A DNA stretch of 64,000 bases, taken from positions 62,001-126,000 of the forward strand of contig MVQL01000133.1 of NCBI GenBank assembly GCA_002067205.1, written 5' to 3'. Below, one piece after another: positions 1 through 9,300 of the stretch (positions are counted from its first letter, which is position 1; the number at the start of each line of letters is the position of its first letter). The translations under genes were made by a program, and so were the position numbers. The notes beneath the pieces are model-generated. The model worked only from the letters and a program-made list of their open reading frames with translations. It was not told the origin of the DNA and ran no database searches. This DNA comes from Pelotomaculum sp. PtaB.Bin104 (GTDB lineage: Bacteria; Bacillota; Desulfotomaculia; Desulfotomaculales; Pelotomaculaceae).

Positions 1-2944
1 AAACCGAGAATGAACTCTCTGGAGCCAATATCAAGGGTTTCAATTCCTCATAGGTAGGCTAAAAACGCAAGACCGACAATGAGTTATCTTGAGGGCGAAT
101 ATGTTTCAATTCCTCATAGGTAGGCTAAAAACAGCACCGCCGGTGCAATGGTATTAACGAGCACATAAGTTTCAATTCCTCATAGGTAGGCTAAAAACCC
201 AGCAGCGCCAGCCATTATCACCGCGCTTGTGCCCCGTTTCAATTCCTCATAGGTAGGCTAAAAACGATGGCACAAGGACTATCTGGTTCAGGTATATATT
301 GTTTCAATTCCTCATAGGTAGGCTAAAAACCATGGCTAAAGTCGATCGATATATGCCAGGCCGGTTCGGTTTCAATTCCTCATAGGTAGGCTAAAAACGA
401 ATACGCAAAATTCAAGGCCTCGTGCAAGGGGCGCGGTTTCAATTCCTCATAGGTAGGCTAAAAACGCGCTTGGCCTCGCTGCCATAAACATCAGCCATTT
501 TCTGGTTTCAATTCCTCATAGGTAGGCTAAAAACCTCCCGAACCTCATCCGCCGTGTACCCGTAGCGTGCGTTTCAATTCCTCATAGGTAGGCTAAAAAC
601 TGCACCTCGTGATAATGAGCCCCGTCAGGTCCAACAGGTTTCAATTCCTCATAGGTAGGCTAAAAACTCGACGGTTGTCGTGTTAGTCAAAACAGGCTCA
701 TCTTTGTTTCAATTCCTCATAGGTAGGCTAAAAACGCTTTATGCTGCCTTGCACGTCCTGGCTGTTGAGGGAAGTTTCAATTCCTCATAGGTAGGCTAAA
801 AACTAGTTTAATGCAATCAGCAATGTAATCTTTCCAGGTGAGTTTCAATTCCTCATAGGTAGGCTAAAAACGTTCCACCTCTTATTCTTTCTTGACGCTT
901 CTCAATGGTTTCAATTCCTCATAGGTAGGCTAAAAACGCAGAATACGAACAATATGTGCCGCCACCTTGGGAAAGTTTCAATTCCTCATAGGTAGGCTAA
1001 AAACGAAATAGCAAACCATTCACTCTTTGGAATAGGTAATTGTTTCAATTCCTCATAGGTAGGCTAAAAACCGGATTTTTTCTTTTGTCTTACCTAGGCT
1101 AGTACGGAGTTTCAATTCCTCATAGGTAGGCTAAAAACTATCATCAGGATTATTTATTGTCACCTGCCATTTTCGAGTTTCAATTCCTCATAGGTAGGCT
1201 AAAAACGTACCATTTAACGGAAATAGCCATTTATTTTTCCTCCGTTTCAATTCCTCATAGGTAGGCTAAAAACATACCTTCGATAATAGGAGTGCAAGCC
1301 ATTTCATCAGCGTTTCAATTCCTCATAGGTAGGCTAAAAACGTTTCGCCGGGAAGGTGATTTCCCTGCCAGTCGCAAGTTTCAATTCCTCATAGGTAGGC
1401 TAAAAACAAAATCCCTACTCTCAAAATAACTTTAAACTCCCATGTTTCAATTCCTCATAGGTAGGCTAAAAACTTCGTCATCTGATAAATCATCTTTTAT
1501 ATCTAAACCTCGTTTCAATTCCTCATAGGTAGGCTAAAAACTCTGCCGGTTTTAGCCGACCGGCAGCGGCTTTACTCCGTTTCAATTCCTCATAGGTAGG
1601 CTAAAAACGCAACTGACGGTTCTGATATTTATAACCAAAATTAGGTTTCAATTCCTCATAGGTAGGCTAAAAACGATTTGGGAGGTTTTGAAAAGTATGT
1701 TGGACAAAAGTTTCAATTCCTCATAGGTAGGCTAAAAACTTTCATACCGCTCTTTTGTCAGGCAAGAATCACATATGTTTCAATTCCTCATAGGTAGGCT
1801 AAAAACCTGGGTAACCATATTCATCCAGGACAACAGGGTTTTTTAGTTTCAATTCCTCATAGGTAGGCTAAAAACAGCCCTACCTTCGGGGGAATCATAG
1901 GCCAGTCCTTTATGTTTCAATTCCTCATAGGTAGGCTAAAAACCTCGTTTCTCGGCTGTATGACTTTACTCTCAATACCGGTTTCAATTCCTCATAGGTA
2001 GGCTAAAAACTTCGCTGACGATCCGGTGTATTTAGCCACCCGATCCAGTTTCAATTCCTCATAGGTAGGCTAAAAACGGAAAGGAGTCCTGGCCGCAAAC
2101 TGCTCCATCTCTTGTTTCAATTCCTCATAGGTAGGCTAAAAACGCTGAGTGCGGCAGTTATGATTGCTGGCTTAGCGTGCGTTTCAATTCCTCATAGGTA
2201 GGCTAAAAACCGTCCAGTGTCATAACTACTCCTCCCCGTAACTTAGTTTCAATTCCTCATAGGTAGGCTAAAAACAATATATTTCTACTTTTAATATCTT
2301 TACCAGCAACACGTTTCAATTCCTCATAGGTAGGCTAAAAACGGCAGTATTGCACTTTAAAGTAGGTGGTCATCATGAAGGTTTCAATTCCTCATAGGTA
2401 GGCTAAAAACCACCTGGCCTTTCATTATCTCGTTAACCAACACATGTTTCAATTCCTCATAGGTAGGCTAAAAACGCGGGAGGGCGCCGGGATGAACATT
2501 GCCAGAGTATTCCGTTTCAATTCCTCATAGGTAGGCTAAAAACCTGATAGCCCCATGGCTTGCGCGGTTGCCTCTGACATAGTTTCAATTCCTCATAGGT
2601 AGGCTAAAAACGCCCAGGTTTTCAACGTCGTGCTCAAGATCGAAGGGGTTTCAATTCCTCATAGGTAGGCTAAAAACACTGTTGGCGTTTTCGGCTATCT
2701 CTTGAGCAATCTGTTTCAATTCCTCATAGGTAGGCTAAAAACGCGGGCTAACTTAAAACGGCTGTTTATTTTTTCGTCCATGTTTCAATTCCTCATAGGT
2801 AGGCTAAAAACGGTGTTGTTTGCGGGTAGCCTTTATTTGTGTCTCGCGGGTTTCAATTCCTCATAGGTAGGCTAAAAACCGCCAGGTATTCCGTTATATG
2901 GCGCGCTTTCTCCAGTTTCAATTCCTCATAGGTAGGCTAAAAAC
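1..2944 (-). CRISPR. CRISPR array, 44 complete repeats (type I-B)
   Basis: Forty-four identical 30-bp repeats (first complete one 37-66, last 2915-2944) alternate with 43 unique spacers of 35-39 bp, and the array runs off the left edge. Read on the minus strand each repeat ends in ATTGAAAC, the usual 8-nt 5' handle left by Cas6 in I-B systems. The cas operon is also read leftward toward the array, so the transcribed strand is minus, the leader is at 2945-3120 and the newest spacers are at the right end. No degenerate repeat is visible, so the trailer end is not in the window. Most spacers are open in at least one frame and several contain a Shine-Dalgarno plus ATG (for example 1207-1243, 2211-2245, 2743-2781), as expected for phage coding DNA. 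Confidence 0.98.
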
Positions 2945-3120
2945 CCTTCAAAAAGCCGGGATTATCTCATCTTTTTGTAGAATCAAAATCTGCTTATCTA
3001 ATGCAAAAATAAGATATACCCGATATTTCTACATTTCAATGTCGTCGTTCCTCAAGGGTTTTTCCCTCATCACAGGTCGACGACAAAAAGGCTGTGGGTA
3101 AACACCAAAGCGCTAGCCAA
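2945..3120 (-). promoter_or_regulatory. CRISPR leader with candidate promoter
   Basis: This 176-bp AT-rich stretch lies between the cas2 stop and the first (newest) repeat. On the minus strand a TTGAAA box is followed after 17 bp by TATCTT (around 3012-3040), a candidate promoter for the pre-crRNA. A 7-bp inverted repeat, GTCGTCG (3042-3048) and CGACGAC (3078-3085), brackets a short hairpin and could be an integration-factor site or a cas2 terminator. The promoter and repeat are seen in sequence; their roles are inferred. Confidence 0.7.
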
Positions 3121-3384
3121 TTAGATGATATTATCCTGGCCTCCCTTTTCCAAACCCAATATCTCACGCGAAGAGTACCTGGTCGTTCGCAGGCTATAAA
3201 TAATAACTGAGTCCTCATCCTTCTTTATAATACGCTCCAGTTCCATCTTCAGCTTTTTAATGTTAGCGTCTGAGATTTCACCTTCCAGAACTGAATTTTG
3301 AACCCAATGCAAGTACTGGCGGCATTTTTTTAATACTTTATTAACCCGTTTCTGATTGATATCATAGACCAAAATAATAAACAT
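3121..3384 (-). CDS. cas2: CRISPR-associated endonuclease Cas2
   Basis: An 87-residue protein of normal Cas2 length. It starts with the family's first beta strand ending in a conserved Asp (FIILVYDIN), has a ferredoxin-like fold pattern, and carries the usual SVIIYSLR strand near the C-terminus. Cas2 forms the core of the Cas1-Cas2 integrase that inserts new spacers at the leader end. It is the last gene of the operon, 25 bp after cas1 and directly before the leader. The start is an ATG. Confidence 0.95.
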   Translation of the reverse strand: MFIILVYDINQKRVNKVLKKCRQYLHWVQNSVLEGEISDANIKKLKMELERIIKKDEDSVIIYSLRTTRYSSREILGLEKGGQDNII

Positions 3385-3409
3385 GTAAACCTCACGCTAA
3401 TCAGCAATA

Positions 3410-4402
3410 TTACCACCTAGCAATAAAAGCCTCATATTTTTTCTCGCTCATCAGGTGTTTTTCCAACTTGTAAAGCTCCAGGCGAACTAACCTCCGGTAG
3501 GATACCTGCCGGCCGATCTCCCGGTGGTTAATCGTCGTTTTTAGTTTGGTATCAAGTTCCTCAATAAAGCATTTTTTGGCCTTATCTTTAAGCATGATAC
3601 CCTCGGTAACCCGGTCAAAGTCATGTTTTGTAACCATTTTTTTGCCGATCAGAGAGAAAATGATGCGATCTACGATGATTGGTTTAAAAATTTCTGAAAG
3701 GTCTAAGTTCAAAGTAAACCGGCGAAAGTTAGTAGCATGTAGATAACCAATGCGGGGATCCAGGTGGGTTTTGTAAATTTCACTCAGACAGATCGTATAG
3801 AGTAGAGAATTGCCGAAACTAATCAGCGTATTGAGGTAATTTTTAGGAGGTCGCCTGCTGCGGGTCTGGAATAAAAAATCCGGGTCATTAAGTATTTCAT
3901 CGAAAGTAAGGTAGTAATGGTCCCTGATGTTGCCTTCAATAGCCATTAAAGAAGGTATATCCGGACAATCGTTAATTATTTCGATCAGGGCTTCGATTGC
4001 CTTAAGTTTATCAAATACGTTTTTTCCCCGGCTATGATAGTATTTAAGAACCTGACGGATATTTCTTGCGGCGCCATAAACGAATTCCTGGGCAATAGTA
4101 AGACGCTTATGTTCATCAAGGTAGTGCTCAGCCTGCTTCAGGGTCATATAGCCGGAGTTCAGATGCTCCCTAGGGTAAAAGGTACCCATATAATACCCGT
4201 AATAATTAAAAAAGTGCAGCACAATTTCCTTTTGAGACAGAAAATCCAGCAGTTTCTTATTAACGGTAACCTCACCGAAAACCATAATTTCTCCGGTGTC
4301 CTCCACCGGGATGAATTTTTTGGCTTCTGCGCTTTCAAAGCACATGGTATTGTCTTTTCGATGCAGTTCACCGTCAGAAAAAATGTACATTGTTTTTTTC
4401 AT
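3410..4402 (-). CDS. cas1: CRISPR-associated endonuclease Cas1 (I-B type)
   Basis: This 330-residue protein is the integrase that, with Cas2, adds spacers to the array. The three metal ligands of Cas1 can be read: Glu156 in MAIEGNIRD, His222 in YLHATNF and Glu237 in LSEIFKP. The N-terminal beta domain (about 1-90) and the helical catalytic domain (about 100-320) have normal length. It sits 75 bp downstream of cas4 and 25 bp upstream of cas2, the usual I-B adaptation block. Nothing suggests loss of function. Confidence 0.97.
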   Translation of the reverse strand: MKKTMYIFSDGELHRKDNTMCFESAEAKKFIPVEDTGEIMVFGEVTVNKKLLDFLSQKEIVLHFFNYYGYYMGTFYPREHLNSGYMTLKQAEHYLDEHKRLTIAQEFVYGAARNIRQVLKYYHSRGKNVFDKLKAIEALIEIINDCPDIPSLMAIEGNIRDHYYLTFDEILNDPDFLFQTRSRRPPKNYLNTLISFGNSLLYTICLSEIYKTHLDPRIGYLHATNFRRFTLNLDLSEIFKPIIVDRIIFSLIGKKMVTKHDFDRVTEGIMLKDKAKKCFIEELDTKLKTTINHREIGRQVSYRRLVRLELYKLEKHLMSEKKYEAFIARW

Positions 4403-4477
4403 TTGACCGCCCCCACTGGATTAATACCCTGCTGATTATTGAACTGTTTGCTGAAAATTAGTAACATCATTACCCCC

Positions 4478-4999
4478 TTACGACCAGCAGAACTCAGCAT
4501 AGGCACAATTTTTACAAAATTTAATTTTTGCAGGCGGGGGAGGTTGAGGCAGGTAGAGCATGCGCAATATCTCCCGCTTGGCTAAGTCCAACTGCCTTTC
4601 CGTCTCTTGGTCCAGGATAACCTCTTCTCGCTGCTTTTCTTTGGGAAAGCGCAATTCACCCCTGGCGCTGACACCTCGCTGTTTTAGCTCATCCAGATAA
4701 AAAGCCAGTTGCATCCGGGCACTTTGGCGGTATTTGGAGGTTTTTTTCACCTCACCAATTAATAATTCACCATTTTCCAGCTTGAAAACGTCCATTTTGC
4801 TGTTTCCCACTGCCAATTCTTTGCGCTCCCTGGGGTAGGAATAATTCTGAATAAAACGGCCCAGTGATACATTGGAGTCATCCTGGTCGGGAGTGATCTG
4901 GTGCCCGATCAGCCACACTTCACGCGGGCAGATGTAATAGTACCACACCAGGGTACCGCTTACGTGCAGTTCCTGGTTTTCATCCATGTCCATCACCAC
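4478..4999 (-). CDS. cas4: CRISPR-associated exonuclease Cas4
   Basis: A 173-residue Cas4 of the PD-(D/E)XK nuclease superfamily, which trims and PAM-selects prespacers for Cas1-Cas2. Visible marks are an N-terminal Cys (YYYICPREVWL), the nuclease core with D in KMDVFKL and E-x-K in GEVKK, and a C-terminal cysteine cluster (KFCKNCAYAEFC). Together these give the four cysteines that hold a 4Fe-4S cluster. The first codons are GTG-GTG-ATG, so the exact start is uncertain by a few residues. It is separated from cas3 by 218 bp and may have its own promoter. Confidence 0.95.
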   Translation of the reverse strand: MVMDMDENQELHVSGTLVWYYYICPREVWLIGHQITPDQDDSNVSLGRFIQNYSYPRERKELAVGNSKMDVFKLENGELLIGEVKKTSKYRQSARMQLAFYLDELKQRGVSARGELRFPKEKQREEVILDQETERQLDLAKREILRMLYLPQPPPPAKIKFCKNCAYAEFCWS

Positions 5000-5217
5000 T
5001 TCGCAAGCTTATTGTTCTTTTATTTAAATTCTTGACACGCGGGGTTGATATTCCCCCCGGTATCTTGTGCATGTTTGTGGAAAGCTAGTTATGAGCAAAG
5101 CAAACCAGACGATCCAAAGATGCCTTCAATTAATGTAAATTATCCAAGTTGATGCTTTTGAAAAATAAGTTGCCCCATATATTTTCATCCCTCTTCAGCT
5201 TTGTTCTGATTTAAAAT
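5000..5217. other. Gap between cas3 and cas4
   Basis: No open frame with a usable start is seen. It is AT-rich and could hold a secondary promoter for the cas4-cas1-cas2 adaptation genes, but no clear -35/-10 pair stands out. Confidence 0.4.
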
Positions 5218-7569
5218 CTATAATATCATTGTCTCGCCTTCTACCAACAATCCACGATTATTTGAATAATATCCTTCACGTAATAACCAATGTCCAAGAT
5301 GTTCAATTGCAATCTGCCGCGGGTTAAATTGCGGTCTGGCATAAATACTTACAGACACCATAGCTATTCTACCAGCGAGTTCCCTCCAGGCTTCCCTGCG
5401 TTTCCACCTGTCTTCTTCCTGATTAGCTTTTGCCATATCTTCTTTTAAGCTTGGATCCTGGTCAATTACTAAAAATGTATACTGTTTTTTTTCTTTCCCA
5501 CGGAGGATCTCGTGCACCGGCAGATCCTCACGCCACCTGGCAAAGCGCTCCAGGTGAATTCCCCCGGTATCTTTCTTAATTGCCAATTCTTTAAAAAACC
5601 TGTTTGCAAAATCAAGCGCTTGCTCCTCAAAAATCTCAGATATATTATCAACCAACCTTCTGGTTGACTGCAAATGCGTTGGGTCGTATATCATCTCGGC
5701 ATAGCTTTTATTGTTTTCATCCACCAGATCAACGACTACCACTGTACATCGTTCTTTTTCTCCCTCACGGTTGCACCGTCCGGAAATTTGGATGAGGCTG
5801 TCCAGTGGAGCGAAATCCCGGATAACTATATCCATGTCGATATCAACACCAGCTTCAATACATTGTGTAGAGACCACAATACACGGATTGCCCTTTTTTA
5901 TTTTTTGGATCACTGCTAACCGGTCCTTTGGGGTAACATCTGCACTAATAAAATAGATTGGATACCCTGACTCTTTGAGTACAGGGCTATCCAAAGCGTC
6001 CCTTATTTTCCTTGCACTTTTACGGGTGTTTAATGTTATCAAAACCCGTTTTTTATCTTTAAGCCAGAAAGGAAGCCGATCCTCAAGCTCATCACAAAAA
6101 TGTTCCAGACTTAATTTACTTTCCAATCTAAAACACAGCTTATACCGCTCAAACTTTTTAAAATAGGTTTCAAAAGCAGGTAGAAGTGGTTTCGCCTCAC
6201 TTACAAAAGGCGGCAAAGTTGCCGACATCATCAGAATCCTGCTGTTGCCTATATTGACCAGGCTTTTAAAAATTTTATCCAGAGGTTGCCATAGCTTACA
6301 GGGTAAAGATTGTACTTCATCCATGATGATTAGAGCGTCACATAAGTTATGAAAACGCATTTGATATCTTGATCTCGGATCCATCAGGCTCATTAAAAAC
6401 TGGTCATAGGTGGTAATAATCAATTCGCTTCGCCAGGTATCTACAAAAAATGGTTTATCTTCGTCCTCCAGCCAATCAGCGTATTCCCTGTCAGAAAGTG
6501 AGTGGCTGGTCAGCAACCATGCACCATCAGCATTAACGCCTCCTGTTTTTAAAAGATCCCCGTATATTTTTGCCGTCTGATCTATAACTGAAAGATAAGG
6601 CAACACTATTATTATTTTAGGGGTTGTACCGGACGCTGCTGAAATTATTTCTCTCAGCTTTAGAGCCCAGGTTGCCGCCAATAGTGTTTTTCCAATTCCG
6701 GTTGGAGCGGTCAAGCTATAAATTTTGTTGTTCTCATTTTGATTAATCGAATCATCTATATCAAATCTAGCTTTTTGCCTTAAGTGGTTAGTGAACGTAT
6801 CGGAAGGTGTGCCAATATATTGGTCAACCCAATTAGCTTGCCAATCTTTTACTTCCCTGTTGAGATATTGTTCCGGATTAGAAACAGCCAGGAATGCTTT
6901 ATCGGCTTCAAGGAGCATGGAAAATACTAGCTGTGTTTTTAACCGGTAATCAACAGCTTCATCGATATCGACGTTTAAAAATTTGGGAATAACCTTGTTT
7001 ATAAGCAATTTCTTCGCTATCAACAGTAATTTAGTTGAATCTTTACTTAACTCACCTGATTTTGTTATATTTGTAAAATCAATGCCTGCTTCTTTTATTA
7101 ACGCATTATAATCTATCAAATTTAACTGATTTATTAGTATCCTAGCCCTTTCTCCTCCGGCAAAGTTATCTATATCCCATGCAGCGCTGCCTACTCCGCC
7201 GATCTTTTTTTCTGGGATAGTAGGCAGCCTGCTATGATGTCCCTTCACAACAGCAGCGAGAAGCAGCGTTTCAAGTTCTTCCCATCCTTCATCCCTAGCA
7301 TAAGCCAACGAAAATACTAAAGATAATGGAGTATGGGCCTTTTCGCCCGGGTCCCCTTTGTACTTTGGCGGATCGGCAATATAATCTTGAAAAGCCCTTG
7401 TCCCTTTACCCAGGTCATGGAGGCAAACAACCTTTTCTGATAATTCTTTGATTTGTGGCGTGATTGTATTAGTCGAATGCCATTTCAAGATACCCTGCAG
7501 AGCTCTTTTTACCTGTTCAATATGTTCACCCAGGAATAAGTGTGGGTGCGAATGTAATCTTTTTGTCAT
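5218..7569 (-). CDS. cas3: CRISPR-associated helicase/nuclease Cas3
   Basis: A 783-residue protein with an N-terminal HD nuclease (His51-Asp52 in VCLHDLGKGT, later GHHSR) and a C-terminal superfamily 2 helicase. Helicase motifs are readable: Walker A in APTGIGKT, DEVQ box in IIMDEVQSLP, motif III in MMSATLP, and motif VI region in QISGRCNREG. In type I systems Cas3 is recruited by the target-bound Cascade and degrades the displaced strand. Its ATG overlaps the cas5 stop as ATGA, so the two are translationally coupled. Both nuclease and helicase motifs look intact. Confidence 0.97.
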   Translation of the reverse strand: MTKRLHSHPHLFLGEHIEQVKRALQGILKWHSTNTITPQIKELSEKVVCLHDLGKGTRAFQDYIADPPKYKGDPGEKAHTPLSLVFSLAYARDEGWEELETLLLAAVVKGHHSRLPTIPEKKIGGVGSAAWDIDNFAGGERARILINQLNLIDYNALIKEAGIDFTNITKSGELSKDSTKLLLIAKKLLINKVIPKFLNVDIDEAVDYRLKTQLVFSMLLEADKAFLAVSNPEQYLNREVKDWQANWVDQYIGTPSDTFTNHLRQKARFDIDDSINQNENNKIYSLTAPTGIGKTLLAATWALKLREIISAASGTTPKIIIVLPYLSVIDQTAKIYGDLLKTGGVNADGAWLLTSHSLSDREYADWLEDEDKPFFVDTWRSELIITTYDQFLMSLMDPRSRYQMRFHNLCDALIIMDEVQSLPCKLWQPLDKIFKSLVNIGNSRILMMSATLPPFVSEAKPLLPAFETYFKKFERYKLCFRLESKLSLEHFCDELEDRLPFWLKDKKRVLITLNTRKSARKIRDALDSPVLKESGYPIYFISADVTPKDRLAVIQKIKKGNPCIVVSTQCIEAGVDIDMDIVIRDFAPLDSLIQISGRCNREGEKERCTVVVVDLVDENNKSYAEMIYDPTHLQSTRRLVDNISEIFEEQALDFANRFFKELAIKKDTGGIHLERFARWREDLPVHEILRGKEKKQYTFLVIDQDPSLKEDMAKANQEEDRWKRREAWRELAGRIAMVSVSIYARPQFNPRQIAIEHLGHWLLREGYYSNNRGLLVEGETMIL

Positions 7570-8300
7570 AAGAACATCAGGATCCTTTTTCCGGATAAAT
7601 ATGCGTCTTCGGTTTTTACCATGAGCGGACGGCCGTCTCTTTCCATGAAATAGCTAGCAAGGGTAAAGACTCTTTGGGGGGTCACGGCCCTGGGCATTTG
7701 AAGAAGGTTAATAGCTAACTTTTGCTCTATGCACTTTTTTATATCTAATTGAACACTATCCTGAGGAATAAGTGTTTCCACAGGGTGGGTTCCAATAGAC
7801 AGTTTACTTGCTTCCGGGGTTTCAAGAAATTCAAGATCGGCCAGCATTTCTGAAAGCCCTAAACTGGGCTGAAAATACCAGCGGCGTTCCCGTATGCGGG
7901 CTTCAAACTCACTGTGCAACGTTCCAGGTAGAGCTACCCAAATATCAAAAGAGGGATTAAACAACCACTCCTGGGTGATCAGGGTAGCTCTTTCTGGCTT
8001 CGTGCTTTTTTCGAGCTTCTGTGATTTTTTAATAACATAGCTTAGCGACTCCGGAGGATCTTTGCGAAACTTTGCTTTATGCCAGTGGGATATGGGAATC
8101 CTGCCGCCAATAGCAACACGCATCGGCTCAAGTAATGTCTGGGGCCGATCTTTTTCCAGGCCCAGAACAGCCCCGATGATCCCCATAATTACGGTCCTCG
8201 GCGGAACAGGATAACTGATTGCGCTTGCCCCGGCATCTGCGCGTAAGAAATGGGCAAACCTACCTGACAAACGGAAATTTATCAATTGTATCATATGCAA
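7566..8300 (-). CDS. cas5b: Cascade subunit Cas5 (I-B)
   Basis: A 244-residue RAMP protein with the N-terminal pattern of Cas5 (a first beta strand, then SYPVPPRTVIMGIIGAVLG, the family hallmark). Cas5 caps the 5' handle of the crRNA in Cascade. The gene lies 3 bp after cas7 and its stop overlaps the cas3 start. Two start codons lie close together (M1 and M3). Confidence 0.93.
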   Translation of the reverse strand: MHMIQLINFRLSGRFAHFLRADAGASAISYPVPPRTVIMGIIGAVLGLEKDRPQTLLEPMRVAIGGRIPISHWHKAKFRKDPPESLSYVIKKSQKLEKSTKPERATLITQEWLFNPSFDIWVALPGTLHSEFEARIRERRWYFQPSLGLSEMLADLEFLETPEASKLSIGTHPVETLIPQDSVQLDIKKCIEQKLAINLLQMPRAVTPQRVFTLASYFMERDGRPLMVKTEDAYLSGKRILMFL

Positions 8301-8303
8301 TCA

Positions 8304-9284
8304 TCAATCCTTAGCCATTTTTTCTATATCAAGCAACTGCCAATCATCCGGAACCACCTGGGTCAACTCCAGGTCTCGAGACTTGGCATAACGAACTTTC
8401 TGGATTAATTCAGTCCGGTCATTTATTCTTTTTATAAGCGTACTCAGATCGACCTGGTAGTCTGCGGGAGAAGCCCACGCTTTTTGTTCTTTACCGCTAA
8501 CATCAACCAGCCTGACATAGTCATGCAGCCGCCCAAACTGGAATTCCTCACCCGTTTTGTATTCAATACTAATCAGCAGGTGCGGAATCTGCCCAACTTT
8601 CGACCTTGTGTTTCCTGCCGACCGGACACCTTGCCAAAGAGATTGTAAAAGCAATTCATAGTCGGCATCCGTCATTTTTGATATACTGGCTGAATGTTCA
8701 TTGGCAACCCCCGAAAACCCGATTAAAGCGTAGCGCAGGCCGAAATAGGTTGTGAAGGTTCCTTGTTCCTTTTTCTCATCGCTTGCAAAAATTGAAGTAC
8801 CGTGTATATCCACACTTTCCGCCTGATGCAGCACTTCGCCCATGTTGATTTGAACAGCTCCCGTCATGGTTTTGGGCTCGGTCTTTGGTTCAAAGTTGAC
8901 TTCTTTGTCACCTTCTTTGATCTTTCCGGCCTTAAATGCAAAGGAGCTGCCAAACAGTCGCGCGTCGATAAAAGCGTTAAGCAGGATATCAACTAGTTCT
9001 TTTCCATCAGCCTTTTCCTTGCTGTTAGCTACAAGGTAGTGAACCACCCGTCCGGTTAAGTTAGTCGTCTTTCCTTCAATGTTATCAACCAGAATGTCAT
9101 AGCCACGATTTTTGAGGAAGTCCCTGGCGAAACGTTTCAGGCGAACATCTGTAACATAATAGGTACCGTCCGGGAGCACCCGGGGACGGTTTTCATCAGG
9201 GTCACCATTAGGGTTGCCCATCTTGATATCATATAGGAACAGAAATTCTCTACGTCCAGATAAATATTCAGGTTTTTTTTCCAT
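8304..9284 (-). CDS. cas7b: Cascade backbone subunit Cas7 (Csh2 type)
   Basis: A 326-residue Cas7 of the Csh2 group. The N-terminal motif DIKMGNPNGDPDENRPRV is diagnostic, and the C-terminal half contains the RSAGNTRSKVGQIPHLL segment typical of the family. Several copies bind along the crRNA spacer in Cascade. A good Shine-Dalgarno (GAGGAG) precedes the ATG. It lies between cas8b (16 bp upstream) and cas5 (3 bp downstream). Confidence 0.95.
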   Translation of the reverse strand: MEKKPEYLSGRREFLFLYDIKMGNPNGDPDENRPRVLPDGTYYVTDVRLKRFARDFLKNRGYDILVDNIEGKTTNLTGRVVHYLVANSKEKADGKELVDILLNAFIDARLFGSSFAFKAGKIKEGDKEVNFEPKTEPKTMTGAVQINMGEVLHQAESVDIHGTSIFASDEKKEQGTFTTYFGLRYALIGFSGVANEHSASISKMTDADYELLLQSLWQGVRSAGNTRSKVGQIPHLLISIEYKTGEEFQFGRLHDYVRLVDVSGKEQKAWASPADYQVDLSTLIKRINDRTELIQKVRYAKSRDLELTQVVPDDWQLLDIEKMAKD

Positions 9285-9300
9285 CTTTCTTTCACTCCTC

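Noticed and set aside
1-2944. Self-targeting spacers against the resident element
   Set aside because: No spacer matches the prophage sequence exactly by eye; the two tape-measure matches are only at peptide level.
2898-3101. Open frame running from the last spacer into the leader
   Set aside because: It crosses repeat and spacer and has no ribosome site; it is chance.
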